Assembly: GCA_007134725.1 (NCBI GenBank) | Contig: SLKF01000072.1 | Span: forward strand, 1-12,264 | Length of the DNA: 12,264 nt | Origin: Clostridiales bacterium | Lineage (GTDB): Bacteria > Bacillota > Clostridia > Peptostreptococcales > T1SED10-28 | Direction of reading: 5' to 3' | In this document: positions 6,739 through 12,264 of the stretch, piece by piece | Position numbering within the stretch: position 1 is the stretch's first letter | How the letters are laid out: the number at the start of each line of letters is the position of its first letter | Translations under genes and position numbers: made by a program | Notes under the pieces: model-generated | Database searches by the model: none | What the model was told of the DNA's origin: nothing | Seen by the model: only the letters and a program-made list of their open reading frames with translations

Positions 6739-7083
6739 TTATTTTTTTTCTTTGATTCGGTAAGCTGCTTTTCCAATTCGAGTCTTTAAGTAATAAAGTC
6801 TCGCCCGTCTTACGCTTCCTCGCTTGATGACTTTTACTTCAACAACCTTGGGAGAATGTACCGGAAAAACTCTTTCCATGCTTACACCATAAGCAATTCT
6901 TCGAACGGTAAAGGTCTCTTGGATGCCTCCACCTTGTCTTTTAATTACGATTCCCTGAAATGCCTGAATTCTTTCCCGAGTTCCCTCTTTGATTTTTACA
7001 TCAACGCGAACCGTATCTCCAGGTGCAAATTCCGGTACATCAGACTTTAATTGTTCCTTATCAATCATATCGATAATATTCAT
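6739..7083 (-). CDS. rplS: Large ribosomal subunit protein bL19
   Basis: Ribosomal protein at the 30S-50S interface. The protein begins [19 protein letters not shown] and contains the family core [53 protein letters not shown] and the basic [24 protein letters not shown] tail. An upstream in-frame ATG at 7125 would add 14 residues with no match to the family. The ATG at 7083 is preceded by GGAAGGAGG and gives 114 residues, the normal bL19 length, so I chose it. It has its own extended -10 promoter and a structured leader that may allow autoregulation, and a terminator follows. It lies downstream of trmD, as in most bacteria. Confidence 0.97.
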   Translation of the reverse strand: MNIIDMIDKEQLKSDVPEFAPGDTVRVDVKIKEGTRERIQAFQGIVIKRQGGGIQETFTVRRIAYGVSMERVFPVHSPKVVEVKVIKRGSVRRARLYYLKTRIGKAAYRIKEKK

Positions 7084-7152
7084 TGTATTACCTCCTTCCT
7101 CAACAGACGTTCTTAAAGAATCCACTGTTTCCCAGAGGAACGCCTTTAATAC
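7084..7152 (-). ncRNA. Candidate L19 (rplS) leader RNA
   Basis: The predicted 5' UTR of rplS can fold. An outer stem pairs GGCGUUC (7138-7144) with GAACGUC (7106-7112), seven pairs including one G-U. It encloses a hairpin CCUCUG/CAGUGG (7133-7138 with 7122-7127) around GGAAA. A competing pairing of CAGAG near 7153 with CUCUG in the inner hairpin is also possible. An L19 leader motif controlling rplS is established in low-GC Gram-positives; my assignment rests on position and hand-folded pairing, not a covariance match. Confidence 0.5.
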
Positions 7153-7158
7153 TCTGCT

Positions 7159-7187
7159 ATTATATCATATGGCCGGGACCTCTTCAA
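7159..7187 (-). promoter_or_regulatory. Internal promoter for rplS
   Basis: Minus-strand TTGAAG (7182-7187), 17-bp spacer and a perfect TATAAT (7159-7164) preceded by TGA, giving an extended -10. Initiation would fall near 7152, about 69 nt before rplS. It lies in the 145-bp trmD-rplS gap, so bL19 can be made independently of the main operon. Confidence 0.7.
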
Positions 7188-7220
7188 TGATAAATTTCGA
7201 AAACCTGAATTTTTCATTGA
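7184..7220. repeat. Imperfect inverted repeat after trmD
   Basis: TCAATGA (7184-7190) and TCATTGA (7214-7220) are perfect 7-bp inverted arms, with partial further pairing between AAATTTC (7192-7198) and GAATTTT (7207-7213). It lies just after the trmD stop and overlaps the -35 box of the rplS promoter. There is no clear T-run after it, so it is not a standard terminator. It may stabilise the rimM-trmD mRNA end or act as an operator. Confidence 0.4.
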
Positions 7221-7228
7221 GAATTTTT

Positions 7229-7948
7229 TTAAGGCTTCAGCAGTTTGTAATCTTCCTTGGTCAAGGGAATCCTTTGAAAAAGATCGGGCCGGCGCTCCCG
7301 GGTAATGAGCAGGGCTTCTTTTCGTCGCCACTTTCGAATTTTTTCATGGTCCCCGGATAAAAGGATCTTGGGGACTTCTTTTCCTTCAAAACTGGGGGGC
7401 CTTGTGTACTGGGGATATTCCAACAAGCCGGAATGGATGGATTCCTCTTCGTAGGCTTCGGGACTGGAGAGGACACCGGGAATCAAACGACTGATGGCAT
7501 CGATCATCACCATGGCGGGCAGCTCGCCGCCGGTTAAGACGTAATCTCCGATAGAGATTTCATCGCTTACAATCTCATCGATGACCCGCTGGTCCACCCC
7601 TTCATAGTGACCGCAAAGAAAAATCAGTTCTTCTTCTTTGGATAGTTCCATAGCCATTTCCTGGGAAAAATGTTTTCCCTTTGGGGATAAATAAATGGTT
7701 CTTGGAGTTTTTTTTGTGTCTTTTGTAATTTCCCGGTAGGCATCCACAATGGGCTGGGGGCCCATCACCATACCGGAGCCACCCCCATAGGGATAATCAT
7801 CGACTTTTTGATGTTTGTTGGTGGAGTAGTCCCGAATCTGGTAATACTGTATGGAAAGTTTTTGATCTTCCTGAGCCCGTTTAATAATGCTGGTGCCCAG
7901 GGGGCCGGAAAACATTTCCGGAAATAAGGTCATTACATGGATCTTCAT
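7229..7948 (-). CDS. trmD: tRNA (guanine-N1)-methyltransferase TrmD
   Basis: SPOUT-class methyltransferase that makes m1G37 in tRNAs reading CNN and some other codons, preventing +1 frameshifting. The 239-residue protein aligns without gaps to E. coli numbering (from memory) through residue 170: VDDYPYGGGSGM at 49-60, YLSPKGK at 86-92, LCGHYEGVDQRV at 111-122, and the trefoil-knot SAM site IGDYVLTGGELPA at 133-145. Arg154 is present. The position of the catalytic Asp169 holds Glu169 (in AYEEES), a conservative change. YTRPPSFEG and LLSGDHEKIRKWR follow, as expected. The ATG overlaps the rimM stop in an ATGA arrangement, so the two are translationally coupled; GAGGGG lies within the end of rimM as the ribosome binding site. 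Confidence 0.97.
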   Translation of the reverse strand: MKIHVMTLFPEMFSGPLGTSIIKRAQEDQKLSIQYYQIRDYSTNKHQKVDDYPYGGGSGMVMGPQPIVDAYREITKDTKKTPRTIYLSPKGKHFSQEMAMELSKEEELIFLCGHYEGVDQRVIDEIVSDEISIGDYVLTGGELPAMVMIDAISRLIPGVLSSPEAYEEESIHSGLLEYPQYTRPPSFEGKEVPKILLSGDHEKIRKWRRKEALLITRERRPDLFQRIPLTKEDYKLLKP

Positions 7949-8457
7949 GGAAGCATCCCCTCGATCAACTCCACTTTCATTTTGCCCTTCTTAATATCCA
8001 CCTCTTTGATAAATCGCTTGGCTGCTGGGATCATCACTTCTCCGTACTGCCCGCCACGGATGATATAAACCTCGCTGGAGCCTGCCTGTATTACGTCTTC
8101 CAACACTCCCAGGGGGCCTTCTTTGTCGCTCTCCACCGCTAAGCCGATTAAATCCTGAATAAAATAAGTATCTTCCTCCAACTCTTTTCGCTGGGATTTT
8201 TCAATATAGAGATAGCGGTTTTTAAGATATTCCACCTCGTTGATATTTTCATATCCTTTCAGATACATTAGAATGAAGCCTTTATGGGCCTGGGCCTTTT
8301 CAATATCAAACCGCCGAACTTCTTTTGTTTTGGGATCTTCTATGTATACATAGTCCAGATCATAAAACCGTTCCAAGTCATCGGTTAAATGACGGACTTT
8401 AAGTCCCCCTCTGATTCCATGCACATTGACAATCTGACCGATACAAATTTTTTCCAT
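7945..8457 (-). CDS. rimM: Ribosome maturation factor RimM
   Basis: Assists assembly of the 30S head, binding uS19. The N-terminal RimM beta-barrel starts with MEKICIGQIVNVHGIRG, the family signature, and runs to about residue 85; the C-terminal PRC barrel (about 95-168) starts at YFIQDLIGLAVES and includes the VYIIRGG and MIPAAKRFI strands. An in-frame ATG at 8490 would add 11 residues unlike the family. The ATG at 8457 has AGAGGTG upstream and gives the usual length of 170, so I chose it. It lies after the khpA terminator. A perfect TATAAT sits 17 bp upstream of the start but lacks a good -35, so a local promoter is possible but unproven. It overlaps trmD by 4 bp. Confidence 0.96.
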   Translation of the reverse strand: MEKICIGQIVNVHGIRGGLKVRHLTDDLERFYDLDYVYIEDPKTKEVRRFDIEKAQAHKGFILMYLKGYENINEVEYLKNRYLYIEKSQRKELEEDTYFIQDLIGLAVESDKEGPLGVLEDVIQAGSSEVYIIRGGQYGEVMIPAAKRFIKEVDIKKGKMKVELIEGMLP

Positions 8458-8490
8458 TTTAACACCTCTAAAAATTATATTTTTCTGCAT

Positions 8491-8523
8491 AAAAAAACAA
8501 AGGATTAGGGTATCCTAATCCTT
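8491..8523 (-). terminator. Intra-operon terminator between khpA and rimM
   Basis: On the minus strand, AAGGATTAGG (8514-8523) and CCTAATCCTT (8500-8509) form a perfect 10-bp stem around a 4-nt loop (8510-8513), followed by TGTTTTTTT (8491-8499). It overlaps the khpA stop codon. This is a textbook hairpin inside an otherwise continuous operon, so it likely reduces rather than abolishes downstream transcription. Confidence 0.85.
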
Positions 8524-8749
8524 AAAGAATTTCTACAACCACTCTTTTGTTTTCTTTTACCGCTGCGGCTTTTACCACAGTTCGAATCGCTTTAGCAATT
8601 CTTCCCTGCTTGCCGATGACCTTACCCATATCCTCGGGAGCAACCCGAAGCTCTACGGTTAGGGCTTGGTCGCTTTCAACTTCCTTTACCGTTACCAGAT
8701 GCGGATAATCCACTAAGGCTTTTGCGATCATTTCAACTAATTGGCTCAT
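8522..8749 (-). CDS. khpA: KH-domain RNA-binding protein KhpA (YlqC)
   Basis: Single KH-domain RNA-binding protein which, in other Firmicutes, dimerises or pairs with KhpB/Jag to influence cell division and small-RNA biology. It has 75 residues. The KH GxxG loop is present in MGKVIGKQGRIAKAIRTVV (GKQG at about 46-49), followed by the basic helix and the final VVVEIL strand. The ATG at 8749 has AAGGAGG at good spacing. It lies 24 bp downstream of rpsP, the usual partner order. The B. subtilis ylqD gene normally found between this gene and rimM is absent; a terminator sits there instead. Its TAA stop is part of that terminator stem. Confidence 0.95.
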   Translation of the reverse strand: MSQLVEMIAKALVDYPHLVTVKEVESDQALTVELRVAPEDMGKVIGKQGRIAKAIRTVVKAAAVKENKRVVVEIL

Positions 8750-8773
8750 TTTAGTACCTCCTTATGAGGAAAC

Positions 8774-9016
8774 TTATACAATACCGTTGTTTTTAAACAA
8801 ATGTTTGACTACGTCTGTTGGTTGTGCACCTTTTCCTAACCATTCTTTTGCCTTATCACCATTGATTTTAATTTCCTTTGGTGTAGATACGGGATTGTAG
8901 TATCCCAGCTCTTCAATAAATCGTCCATCCCGTGGAGATCTTGAGTCTGCAACTACAATTCTATAAAAAGGTCTTTTTTTAGCACCCATTCTTTTTAATC
9001 GAATTTTTACTGCCAT
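8774..9016 (-). CDS. rpsP: Small ribosomal subunit protein bS16
   Basis: Ribosomal protein that stabilises the 5' domain of 16S rRNA during 30S assembly. The 80 residues begin [21 protein letters not shown], followed by [21 protein letters not shown], both diagnostic of the family, and end in the usual short helical tail ([16 protein letters not shown]). The ATG at 9016 has AAGGAGGTG nearby. The gene follows ffh by 41 bp, with no terminator or promoter seen in the gap, and is followed by khpA, so the four genes ylxM to khpA form one transcription unit. Confidence 0.98.
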   Translation of the reverse strand: MAVKIRLKRMGAKKRPFYRIVVADSRSPRDGRFIEELGYYNPVSTPKEIKINGDKAKEWLGKGAQPTDVVKHLFKNNGIV

Positions 9017-9057
9017 GTTTTTTCACCTCCTTACAATGTTTTAAAATTTGTTAGTAT

Positions 9058-10407
9058 TTATCCAAAGAAAGGCATATTAAACTTTCCGCCTTTTTTCTTT
9101 AGCTTATCCATTCCGCTGCCGCTAAACTGCTTCATCATTTTACGGGTCTGTTCAAACTGTTTGATCAGTTTGTTTACCTGTTGTACGGAAGTCCCGCTTC
9201 CTGCAGCAATGCGTTTTCTTCGGCTGCCGTTGATGATACTGGGATTGGTTCTTTCATCCCTGGTCATGGACTGTATAATGGCTTGAATGTGGTTTAATTC
9301 TTTTTCATCCACATTTAAGTTTTTCATCTGTTTGCTGGGTACCCCGGGAAGCATATTGAGCATATCTCCAATGGGTCCCATGTTGCGAATTTGTTCCAGC
9401 TGCTCTAAAAAGTCTTCAAAGGTGAATTGCTGGGTACGTAATTTCTCTTCCATTTCCTTGGCTTTCTTCTGATCAAAGGAGGACTCCGCCTTTTCAATCA
9501 GGCTAAGCATATCTCCCATGCCCAGGATTCTTGAAGCCATACGATCCGGGTGAAAGGCTTCGAGTTCATCGAGTTTTTCTCCCATCCCTACAAACTTGAT
9601 GGGCTTGTCGGTTACTGCTCGAATAGAAAGAGCCGCTCCACCTCGAGTATCTCCATCGAGTTTCGTCAGAATAACACCGTTGATTTCTATGGTTTCATTG
9701 AATTCTTTTGCTACGTTTACGGCGTCCTGTCCCGTCATGGAATCCAGTACCAACAGTTTTTCATGGGGATGCAGCTGTTCATCGATCTCCTTTAACTCGT
9801 TCATTAAATCCGAGTCAATATGGAGTCTTCCGGCGGTATCGATGATTACCACATCGTTGCCGTTTTTTTCTGCGTGAACAATACTTTCCCTGGCAATGGT
9901 TATGGGTTTTTCCTGATCTCCCATGGAAAACACGGGAACTTCAACCTGCTCTCCCACAATTTCCAATTGACTAATGGCCGCGGGACGATAAACATCACAG
10001 GCCACCAGTAAGGGACGTTTTCCCTGTTTCTTCAACAGTTTTGCCAATTTTCCACAGGTGGTGGTCTTTCCTGCCCCTTGCAGTCCCGCCATCATAATGA
10101 TGGTGGGGGGTTTATTGCTGAAGTTGATTTTGCTTTGGGTCTCTCCCATTAAGCGGGTCAGTTCGTCTTTTACAATTTTGATCACATGTTGCCCCGGGGT
10201 TAAGCTTTCCAGTACTTCGTCTCCCACGGCCCGTTCCTTTACCCTGCCAATGAAGTCCTTTACCACCTTAAAGTTTACATCCGCTTCCAAAAGAGCCATT
10301 TTAACCTCTCGCATGGCGGCGGTTACATCCTGTTCATTCAGTTTTCCTTTACTCTTCAGTTTGCTAAAGGTATTTTGCAGTTTTTCTGCTAATCCTTCAA
10401 ATATCAT
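9058..10407 (-). CDS. ffh: Signal recognition particle GTPase Ffh
   Basis: SRP54 homologue that binds signal peptides of nascent membrane and secreted proteins with the SRP RNA and docks at FtsY. The 449-residue protein has the N domain (1-90), the G domain with GLQGAGKTT at 108-116, DTAGR at 190-194 and TKLDGDTRGG at 248-257, and the methionine-rich M domain from about 300. The M domain contains MGPIGDMLNMLPG and the RNA-binding SRRKRIAAGSG at 395-405. The ATG at 10407 has GAGGTG upstream. It starts 25 bp after ylxM, its usual partner. The gene is intact, and the SRP RNA gene is not in this window. Confidence 0.98.
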   Translation of the reverse strand: MIFEGLAEKLQNTFSKLKSKGKLNEQDVTAAMREVKMALLEADVNFKVVKDFIGRVKERAVGDEVLESLTPGQHVIKIVKDELTRLMGETQSKINFSNKPPTIIMMAGLQGAGKTTTCGKLAKLLKKQGKRPLLVACDVYRPAAISQLEIVGEQVEVPVFSMGDQEKPITIARESIVHAEKNGNDVVIIDTAGRLHIDSDLMNELKEIDEQLHPHEKLLVLDSMTGQDAVNVAKEFNETIEINGVILTKLDGDTRGGAALSIRAVTDKPIKFVGMGEKLDELEAFHPDRMASRILGMGDMLSLIEKAESSFDQKKAKEMEEKLRTQQFTFEDFLEQLEQIRNMGPIGDMLNMLPGVPSKQMKNLNVDEKELNHIQAIIQSMTRDERTNPSIINGSRRKRIAAGSGTSVQQVNKLIKQFEQTRKMMKQFSGSGMDKLKKKGGKFNMPFFG

Positions 10408-10432
10408 AGTAACACCTCGGGTTTTTTATTAT

Positions 10433-10780
10433 TTATAGCTGCTCCAGTTCATCCCCTATTTTTTTGATTGTCTTGTAGGGTTCGGAATCTTGATCATAGT
10501 GTGGGAGTTTTTCGATTGCTTCGATCAACTCCTGGATCTTTTTCCTTCGAATGTCATCACTTTTGACCATTTGAAGTTTTTCCTCATACTCAAAGAGGAG
10601 TTTTTCCGTCCGTTTGATATGGTCATAAACCGCTTGTCTTGAAACACCGATTTCCTCTGCAATTTCCGATAGGGAAAGGTCATAGTTAAAATACAGTTCA
10701 ATTATATTTCTTTGGGTTTTGGTCAGAAGCTCCTGATAATAATCAAACAGCACCGACACTTCAACTTTTTTTTCGATCAT
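10433..10780 (-). CDS. ylxM: YlxM family HTH protein (SRP-associated)
   Basis: Small helix-turn-helix protein found next to ffh in Firmicutes. In streptococci YlxM binds the SRP and tunes its GTPase; it also looks like a sigma-70 region 4 type HTH. The HTH is [23 protein letters not shown], in the first half, preceded by [17 protein letters not shown] and followed by a charged coiled-coil-like tail. There are two ATGs in frame six bases apart. The one at 10786 abuts the AGGAAG ribosome binding site with no spacing, whereas that at 10780 has six bases, so I chose 10780 (115 residues). It is first in the operon, about 40 nt after the predicted transcription start. Confidence 0.93.
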   Translation of the reverse strand: MIEKKVEVSVLFDYYQELLTKTQRNIIELYFNYDLSLSEIAEEIGVSRQAVYDHIKRTEKLLFEYEEKLQMVKSDDIRRKKIQELIEAIEKLPHYDQDSEPYKTIKKIGDELEQL

Positions 10781-10800
10781 CTGCATCTTCCTAACTTTCC

Positions 10801-10820
10801 GTAAAGCTCAATTGCTTTAC
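10801..10820 (-). repeat. Hairpin at the 5' end of the ylxM-ffh mRNA
   Basis: GTAAAGC (10814-10820 on the minus strand) and GCTTTAC (10801-10807) form a perfect 7-bp stem with a 6-nt loop (10808-10813). It begins within one or two bases of the predicted +1 and is followed by no T-run, so it is not a terminator. It could protect the 5' end from decay or be a regulator site. Confidence 0.6.
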
Positions 10821-10827
10821 AGATGAA

Positions 10828-10856
10828 ATTATAACCCATAGCTTCGGTGCTGTCAA
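10828..10856 (-). promoter_or_regulatory. Consensus sigma-A promoter of the ylxM-ffh-rpsP operon
   Basis: Minus-strand TTGACA (10851-10856), exactly 17 bp, then TATAAT (10828-10833): a perfect match in both boxes with optimal spacing. Initiation would be near 10821. This is the strongest promoter in the window and fits a highly expressed translation operon. Confidence 0.88.
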
Positions 10857-10913
10857 TAGTCTATAGGGATTTTTTTCGGATCTTTTTAATCCACTCGTTC
10901 ATCCCGGGCTTTC

Positions 10914-11954
10914 TTAATCAAATAAGGCATCCACAAAAATCTTTGGTTCAAAACTTTGTAGGTCTTCAAGCTTCTCTCCCACGCCAATCAGCTTTACGGG
11001 AACTTTTAATTCTTTGCTGACGGAGATCACAATGCCGCCTTTTGCCGTTCCGTCCAGCTTCGTTAAAACCAGTCCGCTGATGTTTGTCACCTCTTTAAAG
11101 ATTTTTGCCTGCTGTATGGCATTTTGTCCCGTAGTGGCGTCCAGCACCAGAAGGGATTCCTGGGATAGGCCTTCACATTCCCGTCGGACAATTTTAAACA
11201 CCTTGCCCAGCTCGTTCATCAGATTTTTCTTGTTATGAAGCCTTCCCGCGGTGTCACAGATGAGTACATCCACTTTTCTGGACTTTGCCGCTTGAATGGC
11301 ATCGTAGATTACCGCTGCGGGGTCTGATCCTTCCTGGTGAGAAATCACATCGATTCCCGAGCGTTCTCCCCAAATCTTCAGCTGCTCTATGGCCCCTGCC
11401 CGGAAGGTGTCTCCCGCCGCAAGTAAGACTTTTTTTCCTTCCCCTTTTAATTTATGGGCAATTTTTCCGATGGAAGTGGTTTTTCCCACACCGTTGACTC
11501 CCACTACCATAATGATGGATGGCGTGGTTTCAAGATCCAGCGTAGGATTTGCCACTTCCTCTAAGGCTTCGGTTAAGAGTTCCTTTAACAGTCCCTTGAC
11601 TTCCTTGGGATCCGTTGCTTTATTTTCCTTCACCCGGTCCCGCAGCTGATCGATGATTTCCATGGTGGTATTTACCCCAAGGTCTGCGGTAATTAAAATT
11701 TCTTCTAATTCTTCAAACAGTTCCTCATCGATTTTCGTGTAGGATTTGACCAGATCATCCACCCGATCCGTAATTCCTTTTTTGGTTTTGGTAAGGCCCT
11801 CTTTTAACCGTCCGAAAAGACCCCCAAGGGACACGGCCTCCTCCGGTTTTTCTTCTCCATCTTGCCTTGTGGTGACTTTTTCATCATCCCTTGCATTTTC
11901 CGATTCCTCGGGATTTTCTTCTTCCTTTTGTTTAAATAAGTTTTTCAACATCAT
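10914..11954 (-). CDS. ftsY: Signal recognition particle receptor FtsY
   Basis: SRP receptor GTPase at the cytoplasmic membrane, forming a complex with Ffh. The 346-residue protein begins with an acidic, low-complexity region (about 10-40, rich in Glu and Asp), then the N domain (about 60-140) and the G domain: GVNGVGKTT at 152-160, LLAAGDTFRAGA at 177-188, DTAGR at 234-238, TKLDGTAKGG at 298-307, ending GVGEKLEDLQSF. Two adjacent ATGs occur (11954 and 11951); AGGAGG is four bases from the first and seven from the second, so either may be used. The ribosome binding site overlaps the smc TAG stop, implying coupling. No convincing terminator was seen in the 127 bp before ylxM. Confidence 0.97.
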   Translation of the reverse strand: MMLKNLFKQKEEENPEESENARDDEKVTTRQDGEEKPEEAVSLGGLFGRLKEGLTKTKKGITDRVDDLVKSYTKIDEELFEELEEILITADLGVNTTMEIIDQLRDRVKENKATDPKEVKGLLKELLTEALEEVANPTLDLETTPSIIMVVGVNGVGKTTSIGKIAHKLKGEGKKVLLAAGDTFRAGAIEQLKIWGERSGIDVISHQEGSDPAAVIYDAIQAAKSRKVDVLICDTAGRLHNKKNLMNELGKVFKIVRRECEGLSQESLLVLDATTGQNAIQQAKIFKEVTNISGLVLTKLDGTAKGGIVISVSKELKVPVKLIGVGEKLEDLQSFEPKIFVDALFD

Positions 11955-11962
11955 TGTTCCTC

Positions 11963-12142
11963 CTATATCACTTTTTCATCTACGACGTAGTCTGTCATTT
12001 TAACGGAAACCAGTTTGGAGATCCCTTCGGTTTCCATGGTGACCCCGTAAAGCATATCCGCCGCCTGCATAGTCCCTTTTCGGTGAGTCACCACGATAAA
12101 CTGGGTATCCACCGCCAGTTCTTTTAAAAACCCTGCAAAACG
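11963..12142 (-). CDS. smc: Chromosome segregation ATPase SMC, C-terminal fragment
   Basis: Only the last 59 codons of the condensin ATPase SMC are present. FAGFLKELAVDTQFIVVTHRKGTMQAADMLYGVTMETEGISKLVSVK is the end of the C-terminal ABC head, including the H-loop in VVTHRKGTM. It is followed directly by ftsY, the usual smc-ftsY order. Upstream of Arg36 in this frame one would expect the Walker B/D-loop segment (LDEIDAALDDANVDRF in typical SMC), but the sequence changes to unrelated residues. The frame remains open to an ATG at 12247, but this is chance: the upstream residues do not resemble SMC. I therefore end the gene at 12142, as truncated by the junction there. Confidence 0.93.
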   Translation of the reverse strand, partial: RFAGFLKELAVDTQFIVVTHRKGTMQAADMLYGVTMETEGISKLVSVKMTDYVVDEKVI

Positions 12143-12264
12143 TACTGGGATGCGGTCAAGTTCAAACGGGTGTGCCGACTCGCGTACAGTGAGGCGCTTG
12201 CCAGCGACACACGTGTCGCCGGCGCGTTCGATGTCTACGGATCCCACGGCACAGTCGGTACCCA
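12143..12264. other. GC-rich foreign sequence joined to smc (probable assembly chimera)
   Basis: The last 122 bases are about 62% GC (76 of 122 by hand count) and rich in GTC, GAC, GCG and GCC, unlike the AT-rich DNA before them. They are open on the plus strand from the junction to the edge (starting YWDAVKFKRVCRLAY, with about 72% G/C at third positions) and also open in a minus-strand frame (GTDCAVGSVDIERAG onward), so the coding strand is uncertain. I recognise neither protein. The composition would fit a GC-rich actinobacterium, proteobacterium or haloarchaeon. Confidence 0.7.

Noticed and set aside
7084..7125. A longer rplS start at 7125 adding 14 residues.
   Set aside because: The extra residues do not match bL19 and the GGAAGGAGG ribosome binding site lies just before 7083.
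8458..8490. A longer rimM start at 8490 adding 11 residues.
   Set aside because: The extension is encoded by the T-run of the khpA terminator and the region after it, and the family N-terminus begins at the ATG at 8457.
10857..10913. A possible terminator after ftsY (GGAT/ATCC around an A-rich loop).
   Set aside because: The stem is only four pairs and is not followed by a T-run.
12143..12247. The open frame continues upstream of the smc fragment to an ATG at 12247, suggesting a complete 94-residue protein.
   Set aside because: The residues upstream of the junction are unlike SMC and the base composition shifts at the same point, so the open frame is fortuitous.
1..12264. CRISPR arrays, tRNA or rRNA genes, transposons or prophage genes.
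   Set aside because: No regularly spaced repeats, cloverleaf candidates or transposase/integrase motifs were seen; the window is mainly housekeeping genes.

Overview
The window reads as chromosomal DNA of a low-to-mid GC Firmicute, most likely an anaerobic Clostridia-class organism. The evidence is the conserved smc-ftsY / ylxM-ffh-rpsP-khpA-rimM-trmD-rplS-rbgA-rnhB-yraN / comM / dprA-topA housekeeping neighbourhood, strong AGGAGG ribosome binding sites, frequent TTG starts, consensus sigma-A promoters, and an anaerobic radical-SAM aminomutase. All genes are on the minus strand except comM.

Layout by coordinate. 1-262: N-terminal end of topA (DNA topoisomerase I), with its promoter inside the 3' end of dprA. 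308-1396: dprA. 1497-2771: a radical SAM aminomutase whose specificity residues match glutamate 2,3-aminomutase rather than lysine 2,3-aminomutase; it has its own terminator, a strong promoter and a leader of about 205 nt. 2772-3187: divergent regulatory region. 3188-4729: comM/yifB on the plus strand. 4737-4783: a shared convergent terminator overlapping the end of yraN.

From about 10856 down to 4767 runs a long minus-strand operon for translation and protein targeting: a consensus promoter, then ylxM, ffh, rpsP, khpA, an internal terminator, rimM, trmD, a secondary promoter with a structured leader, rplS, another terminator, rbgA, rnhB and yraN. Upstream lie ftsY and the last 59 codons of smc, which are translationally coupled. 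The genes link SRP targeting (Ffh, its regulator YlxM, receptor FtsY), ribosome assembly (bS16, RimM, bL19, RbgA), tRNA m1G37 methylation (TrmD), RNA binding (KhpA), RNA:DNA hybrid removal (RNase HII) and natural transformation or recombination (ComM, DprA).

The most notable points are: (i) the probable glutamate 2,3-aminomutase, which would make beta-glutamate, a compatible solute, inserted in an otherwise housekeeping locus; (ii) an abrupt break at about 12142, where the smc reading frame stops matching SMC and 122 bp of GC-rich unrelated sequence begins, most simply a chimeric assembly junction; and (iii) a layered set of promoters, terminators and a candidate L19 leader RNA inside the ribosomal operon. 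No CRISPR array, tRNA, rRNA, insertion sequence or clearly new multi-gene system was seen.
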